Shown here: positions 58,673-64,000 of the stretch, piece after piece
How the letters are laid out: every line of letters begins with the position of its first letter
Position numbering within the stretch: position 1 is the first letter of the stretch
Source of the DNA: Bin87 sp965217175
Lineage (GTDB): Bacteria; Chloroflexota; Dehalococcoidia; Lucifugimonadales; UBA3495
Reading direction: 5' to 3'
Assembly (NCBI GenBank): GCA_965217175.1
Contig: OZ244251.1
Location: 806,001-870,000 of the forward strand
DNA length: 64,000 nucleotides
Notes under the pieces: generated by a model
What the model was told of the DNA's origin: nothing
The model's input: only the letters and a program-made list of their open reading frames with translations
Databases searched by the model: none
Program-made: the position numbers and the translations under genes

Positions 58673-59617
58673 CTAGCCGGCGTGGGCCATGATGTCGCCG
58701 GCAAACCAGTCGAGACGCTCCACCGCCTGGTTCAGATCGCTGCCGCGGATATCGAAGATGATGTGGGACACTCCTATATCCGAGTAAGTCTGTACATCTT
58801 CCAGGATGGCATCGGGCGAGCCGGAGAAGCGGCGGCGCGGCCCGGACTGCATGGTGGCGGGATCGTAGAGCGGCGCTTTCATGGATACCTGAATTTCCGA
58901 CGGGTCGCGCCCGGCCTGCTCGGCGAAGCGGTTGAGCTGCACCAGATCGCCGGCGAGTTCCTCGGGTTCCATGGTGGCGGCCGGTATGGTGCCTACGGGG
59001 TGCCAGCCGTCGCCCAGCGTGGCGGCACGGCGGATGGCGGGTCGGCTCTGGCCTCCCACCCAGATGGGCGGATGGGGTTTTTGCACGGGTTTGGGCAGGA
59101 ACTGGATGCCGGAGAACTGGACGTACTTGCCGTCGAACTCAGGGTTGGGGCTGGTCCACAATTCTTTGTAGGCGCGCAGGTATTCATCGGTCACGGCGCC
59201 GCGTTCGGCGAAGGGAGGCGTGCCCAGGGCCTCGAATTCTTCTTCCATCCAGCCGACGCCGACGCCGAGAATCAAGCGGCCCTGAGACAGCACGTCCAGG
59301 GTGGCCAGGATTTTGGCGGCCAGGATAGGCGGGCGGTAGGGGACGATCATGACGCTGGGGACCATGCGGATGTTCTCGGTGACGCCGGCCAGGTAGGTGA
59401 GCAGGGTTAACTGCTCGAAATATTCGCCGCTTTCACCGGTGGGAAATTCGCCGCTGACGGTATAGGGATAGGTTGAGTCAATGCGGTTGGGCACCAGGAC
59501 ATGGTCGCCGGCAACCATGCAGTAGTAACCGAGCCGGTCGCCGGTTTGTGCGATTTGGGCCAGCGGGCCGGGTTGGGCGTTGGGTCCGTGGTTGGGTAAA
59601 TAGAATCCGAACTGCAT
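58673..59617 (-). CDS. F420-dependent LLM-class oxidoreductase (TIGR03619-like)
   Basis: A 314-residue luciferase-like protein: MQFGFYLPNHGPNAQPGPLA, YYCMVAGDHVLVP, MVPSVMIVPYRPPILAAKIL, LDVLSQGRLILGVGVGWMEE, EFEALGTPPFAERGAVTDEY and FLPKPVQKPHPPIWVGGQSR. This pattern is that of TIGR03619-type LLM proteins, which use coenzyme F420, common in Chloroflexota and Actinobacteria. Substrate unknown. It is followed on the same strand by the CMD and hydrolase genes. Confidence 0.87.
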   Translation of the reverse strand: MQFGFYLPNHGPNAQPGPLAQIAQTGDRLGYYCMVAGDHVLVPNRIDSTYPYTVSGEFPTGESGEYFEQLTLLTYLAGVTENIRMVPSVMIVPYRPPILAAKILATLDVLSQGRLILGVGVGWMEEEFEALGTPPFAERGAVTDEYLRAYKELWTSPNPEFDGKYVQFSGIQFLPKPVQKPHPPIWVGGQSRPAIRRAATLGDGWHPVGTIPAATMEPEELAGDLVQLNRFAEQAGRDPSEIQVSMKAPLYDPATMQSGPRRRFSGSPDAILEDVQTYSDIGVSHIIFDIRGSDLNQAVERLDWFAGDIMAHAG

Positions 59618-59758
59618 GGTGTTTCTCTCCGTAAACAGGGTTAGGCGTAACAGGGTCAGGCGTGGCGACTCCGATCAGGAGCGGGTGGCGGGTGGCGCCA
59701 TTGGAATGGTTATGAACCAGGGGGAGCAAAGCGTGGCTATCAGGCGGCGATAGCTCAT

Positions 59759-59931
59759 GCGTACCCAATTTGTCATTGCGACCCCGTACTCGATACGGGT
59801 GTTGGCAATCTCGATGAGGCTGAATACACGTAGACGATCCTTCGACAAACTCAGGACGAACGGCCCGGTGGGGCCGGCCGGGATTGCCACGTCGCTATGC
59901 TCCTCGCAATGACGGATTAAAGTGGGCACGC
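59759..59931. repeat. Element F4 (173 bp), adjacent to a promoter
   Basis: Left end GCGTACCCAATTTGTCATTG and right end GACGGATTAAAGTGGGCACG-C are imperfect inverted repeats. Inside are TTGGCAATCTCGATGAGGCT, an A unit, GGCCCGGTGGGGCCGGCCGG and a D unit. The element ends three bases before the TATAAT of the next gene. Confidence 0.8.
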
Positions 59932-59934
59932 TGG

Positions 59935-59940
59935 TATAAT
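59935..59940 (+). promoter_or_regulatory. -10 box of the GlcG-like gene
   Basis: TATAAT in the GCTGGTATAATAGCG context. The -35 region falls inside the right end of element F4 (TGACGG at 59910). The transcript would have a leader of about 60 bases with AAGGAGA before ATG 60006. Confidence 0.5.
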
Positions 59941-60005
59941 AGCGCAGGCCGATGAAGGCCCTCAACCCGAAAAGAACCCGACTGTTACTAAGGAGATCCA
60001 CGACT

Positions 60006-60425
60006 ATGCCAAACATCACTCTGGACCAGGCCGAAACAATATTGGCGGGAGCCAAAGCAGCAGCGCTTGAATTGGGGAAGGCATTCAGCTTTTCGGTGGT
60101 GGACGCTCGAGGCGACCTGATCACGATGTGCAAGATGGACGGTTCGGCCTGGCGCACGCCCTATGTATCACGGGGGAAGGCGCGGGCAGCAGCGTGCTTT
60201 GGCGAGCCCAGCGGCGACCTGACGGAACGTTCCACGACGCCCATCATGCGGGCAGTTATGGAAGTGGAGCGCGGGGAGTTCGTGCCCGGGCAGGGAGCAT
60301 TGCCGGTCTACATGAATGGGGAGTTGATTGGCGCCGCGGGCGGCAGCGGCGGAACAGCCCAGGAAGACGAGGACTGCTCGCGGGCCGGCATTGGCCGCCT
60401 GGCCGGAGCCAGCGCCAGCCGTTAG
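60006..60425 (+). CDS. GlcG/HbpS-like protein (DUF336)
   Basis: ATG 60006 with AAGGAGA ten bases upstream gives 139 residues; an earlier frame start at 59952 has no ribosome site. Family landmarks are MPNITLDQAETILAGAKAAA, FSFSVVDARGDLITMCKMDG, SRGKARAAACFGEPSGDLTE, GALPVYMNGELIGAAGGSGG and the C-terminal QEDEDCSRAGI. HbpS binds haem, and GlcG lies in glycolate operons; the role here is unknown. A strong terminator follows. Confidence 0.85.
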   Translation: MPNITLDQAETILAGAKAAALELGKAFSFSVVDARGDLITMCKMDGSAWRTPYVSRGKARAAACFGEPSGDLTERSTTPIMRAVMEVERGEFVPGQGALPVYMNGELIGAAGGSGGTAQEDEDCSRAGIGRLAGASASR

Positions 60426-60535
60426 AGTGTGGCGCCCATGACGATGGTGGGTATCCGCCAACCCTGACCCTTTTGCCGGGGCCTGACCCCTTTGACGGGG
60501 GCAGACACTCGTTACAGGCAATTGCGGACAGACGA

Positions 60536-60568
60536 AAGCCCCGCTGCAAGGTGCAGCGGGGCTTTTCT
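60536..60568. terminator. Strong intrinsic terminator, bidirectional
   Basis: AAGCCCCGCTGCA (60536-60548) pairs perfectly with TGCAGCGGGGCTT (60552-60564) around an AGG loop, giving 13 bp, followed by TTTTCT. On the minus strand the opposite side reads AAAAG, so it also serves the convergent gene at 60588. It is the clearest terminator in the window. Confidence 0.9.
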
Positions 60569-60587
60569 GTGAGACCACCGTTTCGGG

Positions 60588-60884
60588 TCAGTCAGTCGAG
60601 CTGATCTCGAAGTGTTTCACCCAGTATTCGCCGCGGTAGAGATGCTCCACCTCGCGGGCGATGTTGGCGCGGAAGTCGCTAGTTTCATAGTTGCGCAAGT
60701 GGTCGAGGGTTTCCCAAACGCTGACGCTGATGCCCTCGTCGGGGTCCTCGGTGCTGCGGATGAGCTGGCGTTCTCGCAGTCCCTGGGGGCGATGGTTTTC
60801 CACGGTCACGCGTTCGTGGTAATGCCTTTCAAATGCTTCCCATGAACCGGCGCGCAGCTTACCCCAAACCATTCTGACAAACAT
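60588..60884 (-). CDS. Antibiotic biosynthesis monooxygenase-like (ABM) small protein
   Basis: A 98-residue dimeric alpha+beta barrel: MFVRMVWGKLRAGSWEAFER, HYHERVTVENHRPQGLRERQ, then SVSVWETLDHLRNYETSDFR and the last strand (GEYWVKHFEIS). The ferredoxin-like beta-alpha-beta pattern and size match ABM or related stress proteins. It ends next to the bidirectional terminator. Confidence 0.72.
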   Translation of the reverse strand: MFVRMVWGKLRAGSWEAFERHYHERVTVENHRPQGLRERQLIRSTEDPDEGISVSVWETLDHLRNYETSDFRANIAREVEHLYRGEYWVKHFEISSTD

Positions 60885-61061
60885 AATCCTTGCTAACCTC
60901 CTCGGGTATTGCGGTGGGTGTTGCGGAGATGGATGTTACGGGTCCGGGAACCGCAGGGTGGATCGGCTGCCGCGTCCCGCATTGGAAATGGTGGATTTTT
61001 GAAGGCGATGGAGCGGGCCCGGATTGATTGGGCACGCGATGCCAGGCGCTGATTCCGATGC

Positions 61062-61751
61062 TTAATGCTCCAGGTCGCCGGCGGCGTGGGTGATAATACG
61101 AGCCGCGGTGTCTGAAGCCATGTGCCCCATGTCCAGCATAATGTGGTAGAGCGTTGCGTCGAGCGGGGAAACCTTGAAGAATTTCTGGAAGAATTTGACC
61201 CTTGCTTCTTCCAGGTCTTCCAGGTAGGAACGAGATTCGGACTCGGTAAGATGCTCGCGCTCCATGATGGTTTCGATTCGTTTTTCCATGGGCGCCATGA
61301 TGCCCACGTGGAGCACTCCGGGGGTGTCTCCCAGGATGACGTTGGCGCCGCGGCCGATGATGACGACGTGGCCGGCCTGGGCGAGATTGCGGACCACCTC
61401 GGTGGTGGTATCAATGAAAACCTGGTCGTTGACGCGCTGAATCCGCGACGAGGCTTCGCCGGCCAATTCAAGATAGGTTTCAGGTAGCGTTTCGATGCCG
61501 GCGCCCAGATCGTAATCGCCAGAGACGGCGGCGCGTTCGAGAACACGTCCCAACAGGGCGGTTACCCGATCGCCGAACCGCTCGACCCGCTGCTCTTTGG
61601 CGATGAGGTTGGACACCGGAGAACCGATAATCCGGGCTGCCTCAGCAAATACCATGCGGTCGACGTAATTAAGGCTGAGGTCTCGGGCGACCATCTGCCC
61701 CACTTCGATTGAACCGGCGCCGATGGGGCCGTTTATGGTGATTACCGGCAT
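61062..61751 (-). CDS. Cytidylate kinase-like protein with a degenerate P-loop
   Basis: A 229-residue protein of the cytidylate-kinase-like family: MPVITINGPIGAGSIEVGQM (a modified P-loop, GAGSIE rather than GSGKS/T), LNYVDRMVFAEAARIIG, a long helical insert, HVVIIGRGANVILGDTPGVL and MAPMEKRIETIMEREHLTES. The C-terminus (TLYHIMLDMGHMASDTAARI) is typical. The kinase substrate is unknown. GAGGTAGC precedes the ATG. Confidence 0.82.
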   Translation of the reverse strand: MPVITINGPIGAGSIEVGQMVARDLSLNYVDRMVFAEAARIIGSPVSNLIAKEQRVERFGDRVTALLGRVLERAAVSGDYDLGAGIETLPETYLELAGEASSRIQRVNDQVFIDTTTEVVRNLAQAGHVVIIGRGANVILGDTPGVLHVGIMAPMEKRIETIMEREHLTESESRSYLEDLEEARVKFFQKFFKVSPLDATLYHIMLDMGHMASDTAARIITHAAGDLEH

Positions 61752-62386
61752 AATGCTACCTCCGCGACGGATGTGCGCCCAACGGAATTGCGTTTAACAT
61801 ACTTGGGGTGAATATGGCAACCGATTGGCCAGATTGGCCAGGTGAATGGCATTATAAATTACACTTCCATGGCGCCGGCGGAAGCCGGAACACAGAAAGC
61901 ACGATTGAGTCGAATTTCGGACGGTCTCCAATCCTTATCGGACACTGGATTCCCGCCGGCGCGGGAAAGACGAGAGCAATAGAATCAAAATGCGATTGCT
62001 CTGCCAGATTGGGGGTGCGGGTACAGGGAATGATGCTTTCGAACCCGGATGGTATGATGATAACATACCAACAATTGGCGACCAGAAGCGGGGGTGTACA
62101 TATTGCCGAAAACCGTGGTAGTGGCGGTGGAAGCGGTGGGAGCGGATGGTGTGATTGATGGGAGATTTGGGATGGATCCGGGGCGCGGATTGCCGTTGAA
62201 ACAATATTGACAAAGCGGGCTTTCGGCAATACGATTATAAACTGATAACAGTTCCGCAGTTTGACGGGTGTCGCTGACGGCGGTATTGCGGTTAACGTTG
62301 CGGAAAAGGCTCATATTGCGGTATATTTCGACCATAATACAGTCTATCGGGACGAACATCCCCAAAGGACAATAAAGGAGGAACCA
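61752..62386. other. Gene-free region with element E and a short hairpin
   Basis: Element E (61839-62003) lies here. A GGTATG-ATGATAA-CATACC hairpin is at about 62051-62069. The rest (62070-62374) is AT-richer leader with no supported gene; a TTG-started extension of the DUF1800 frame from 62261 is not favoured because ATG 62387 has AAAGGAGG. Confidence 0.5.
61839..62003. repeat. MITE-like element E, complete 165-bp copy
   Basis: Left end CAGGTGAATGGCATTATAAA and right end AATGCGATTGCTCTG are imperfect inverted repeats of the E type. The interior carries a GGATTCCCGCCGGCGCGGGA hairpin and GAAAGACGAGAGCAATAGAA. Confidence 0.75.
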
Positions 62387-63811
62387 ATGGCAGGAAGCAA
62401 CGACATCGCACTGATGGCACACCTTCTACGCCGAGCCGGCTTCAACGCCAGCCGCGACGAGATTGAAGCCGCTGCTGCGAAAGGATATGACACGGTGGTT
62501 GAGGGTATGCTCAGCCCGGAGCCCGATTCCGGGGTCGAAGACGACCTGATGCTGCGCTACCATCCGACCTACAATCACGCTGGGGCCATCGAGATCAACA
62601 TCCAGAACTGGATGTATCGCATGGTAAACACCGAATACCAGCTGAAAGAGAAGATGGCGCTGTTCTGGCACATGATCTTCTGCGCCGGCCATTCCAAGAT
62701 TGACTCGGGCGAAGAAATGGGCCGCATGGTCCAGATGTTCCGGGACAAGGGCATGGGCAATTTCGACGGTTTGCTGCTGGAGCTTTCCACCAGCCCGGCG
62801 ATGGTTTATTACCTGGACAACTGCGAAAGCCACAAGACGAACATCAACGAGAACTTTGGCCGCGAGCTGCTGGAGTTGTTCTCGTTGGGCGTTGGCATGA
62901 ACGAAGATTTCAACTACTCGGAAGACGACGTGAAGGCATGCGCCCGCGCGTTTACCGGCTGGAATATTGCGCCGCCCTACCCGCCGTTCCCCTACGGGCG
63001 CAGCCCCTGGGAGTTCCGGTTTGACCCGGCTGACCACGACGACACCGAAAAGACGTTCCTGGGCAACACCGGCCACTGGAATGGCGACGACATCCTCAAC
63101 ATGATCGCAGGCGATAAAGCCGCCGCACGGTTCATCTCGCGCCATCTGTACAACTACTTCGTTGCCGACGAGGTACCCGTTCCCAGCTGGCGGCAGACTC
63201 CGCCCAAGGACGAGGCTACCCTGGAGGCGCTGGAGAAGGCGTACTTCGACAGTGGATACAACATTACTGAGATGCTGCGCACGCTGTTCAACTCGGAAGG
63301 GTTCAAGAACGCCCGCTACGCCAAGGTGAAGAATCCGGCCGAGATGGTGGCCGGCACGCTTCGCATGGTTGGCGACCACCGGGGAGAGATCAAACCCGGG
63401 ATGTTCGAACTGAGTCAGGAGCCCAAGTACATGGGCATGGACCTGATGAATCCTCCGACGGTGGAGGGTTGGCACACCGGCCACGAGTGGATCGACTCGG
63501 GAACGCTGGTGGAGCGGATCAACTTTGCCGCTGACTATCTGGGACGCACGGAACTTCCGGGCGTACGGAGCATGATTTCGAAACTGATGGCGCAGGGCGA
63601 CAGCATAAGCCCCGATCAGTTCGTGGACAGTTGTGCTGACCTGGTGGGATGCCTGAACCTGACTGAGGACACGAGGACTCAGCTGGTTGAGCACGCCGGT
63701 CGCGGCGGAAACCTGACCCATGGGACCGACGCCGAGCGTAGCGAGTTTACCCGCCGCTCCGGTGAAATGTTCCAGATTATCGCGTCAACTTCCGAGTTCC
63801 AATTCGAGTAA
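62387..63811 (+). CDS. DUF1800 family protein
   Basis: ATG 62387 with AAAGGAGG just upstream gives 474 residues. Family features include LMAHLLRRAGFNASRDEIEA, then MVNTEYQLKEKMALFWHMIF, NFGRELLELFSLGVGMNEDF, YSEDDVKACARAFTGWNI, NTGHWNGDDILNMI, FISRHLYNYFVADEVPVP and the C-terminal PTVEGWHTGHEWIDSG. DUF1800 and DUF1501 genes are nearly always adjacent, as here; members are thought to be secreted in many bacteria, but this one has no evident signal peptide. Confidence 0.88.
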   Translation: MAGSNDIALMAHLLRRAGFNASRDEIEAAAAKGYDTVVEGMLSPEPDSGVEDDLMLRYHPTYNHAGAIEINIQNWMYRMVNTEYQLKEKMALFWHMIFCAGHSKIDSGEEMGRMVQMFRDKGMGNFDGLLLELSTSPAMVYYLDNCESHKTNINENFGRELLELFSLGVGMNEDFNYSEDDVKACARAFTGWNIAPPYPPFPYGRSPWEFRFDPADHDDTEKTFLGNTGHWNGDDILNMIAGDKAAARFISRHLYNYFVADEVPVPSWRQTPPKDEATLEALEKAYFDSGYNITEMLRTLFNSEGFKNARYAKVKNPAEMVAGTLRMVGDHRGEIKPGMFELSQEPKYMGMDLMNPPTVEGWHTGHEWIDSGTLVERINFAADYLGRTELPGVRSMISKLMAQGDSISPDQFVDSCADLVGCLNLTEDTRTQLVEHAGRGGNLTHGTDAERSEFTRRSGEMFQIIASTSEFQFE

Positions 63812-63935
63812 TTCGGCACAACCACAACTGGGCTGACCTCGCTGCGTTGGCGTCAACTGACCGCTTCGTCGCGCAGCGAGTGCCCAAGCCAACTAACAAG
63901 GGCAACAGCCCGTCGACATTTCGGAGGATCAAATA

Positions 63936-64000
63936 ATGGTCTCTACCAATAAGGATAACGTTCTGGTAGTTCTTTCCCTCTCCGGTGGGAACGACGGCCT
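63936..64000 (+). CDS. DUF1501 family protein, N-terminus only
   Basis: ATG 63936 with GGAGGA nine bases upstream. Only about 21 residues are in the window (MVSTNKDNVLVVLSLSGGND). The VVLSLSGGNDG motif is the DUF1501 N-terminus, and its position 124 bases behind a DUF1800 gene agrees. The rest is outside. Confidence 0.8.
   Translation, partial: MVSTNKDNVLVVLSLSGGNDG

Noticed and set aside
1..64000. Prophage or large genomic island
   Set aside because: No integrase, capsid, terminase or tail genes were recognised; mobile DNA is limited to one IS110, one broken IS5-type element and MITE-like repeats.

Overview
The window looks like a GC-rich bacterial chromosome segment, most likely from a SAR202-type or other Dehalococcoidia-like Chloroflexota. 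This is inferred from gene content, not from a marker gene. The content includes several CaiB/BaiF family III CoA-transferases, two LLM-type flavin/F420 oxidoreductases, a MmgE/PrpD protein, carboxymuconolactone-decarboxylase-like proteins, a CoxG-like protein, a DUF1015 protein and a DUF1800/DUF1501 pair. No rRNA or tRNA gene was recognised. Nearly every intergenic gap is packed with short interspersed repeats.

Layout. Positions 1-2.6 kb hold a truncated exported protein, a tandem EthD-like protein and a three-gene minus-strand operon ending in a HEPN-like protein. Positions 4-15.7 kb hold a plus-strand acyl-CoA cassette: four family III CoA-transferases, a MaoC/FAS1-like dehydratase, an SDR, a crotonase-fold protein, NudC and a DUF559 nuclease. 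Positions 15.7-19.7 kb (minus) hold a CitE-like lyase, an IS5-type transposase fused to the tail of a fifth CoA-transferase, a CMD protein and nadC. An IS110-family element lies at 19.88-21.0 kb. Positions 21-32.4 kb hold an A-type Fe-S protein, a pentapeptide-repeat protein, a gamma-glutamyltransferase, an HNH protein, a PaREP1/HEPN-like protein, a DAO-type oxidase, an ABC transporter, an M20-type amidohydrolase and an exported protein. Positions 32.6-40.9 kb hold CoxG, TenA, a 27-copy tandem repeat array, a cyclase, an amidohydrolase, DUF1015 and a class V aminotransferase. Arginine biosynthesis genes argJ, argB, an argD-like gene and argG are scattered over 41-48 kb, between a nuclease-like pair and a DUF433/DUF5615 toxin-antitoxin pair. 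Positions 48-64 kb hold an aminotransferase, two LLM enzymes, a lipoprotein, an SDR, MmgE/PrpD, an HPP membrane protein, a hydrolase, CMD and GlcG-like proteins, a kinase-like protein and DUF1800/DUF1501.

Repeats. I use these labels: A, the 28-29 bp unit containing CCTTCGACAGGCTCAGGA; B, the hairpin CCCTCTCCC-ATCAA-GGGAGAGGG preceded by CACCCTCACCCCAA; C, the hairpin CCCCGTA-TCAAG-TACGGGG, usually fused to B; D, the unit GCCACGTCGCTGCGCTCCTC; E, an 88-165 bp MITE-like element whose ends are CAGGGCAATCGCATT; F, a 170-200 bp MITE-like element whose ends contain GCGTACC and part of D. They occur as mosaics.

The strongest observation is that the IS110 element carries, upstream of its transposase, a two-loop RNA. 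Its loops match both the element's own junction and the flanking repeat it has inserted into. This is the architecture of an IS621-type bridge RNA, here directed at the genome's own interspersed repeat. Other notable items are a DUF559 nuclease gene bracketed by inverted copies of repeat B, a perfect 80-nt four-way-junction palindrome, an IS/CoA-transferase chimera, and a toxin-antitoxin pair split by a MITE.
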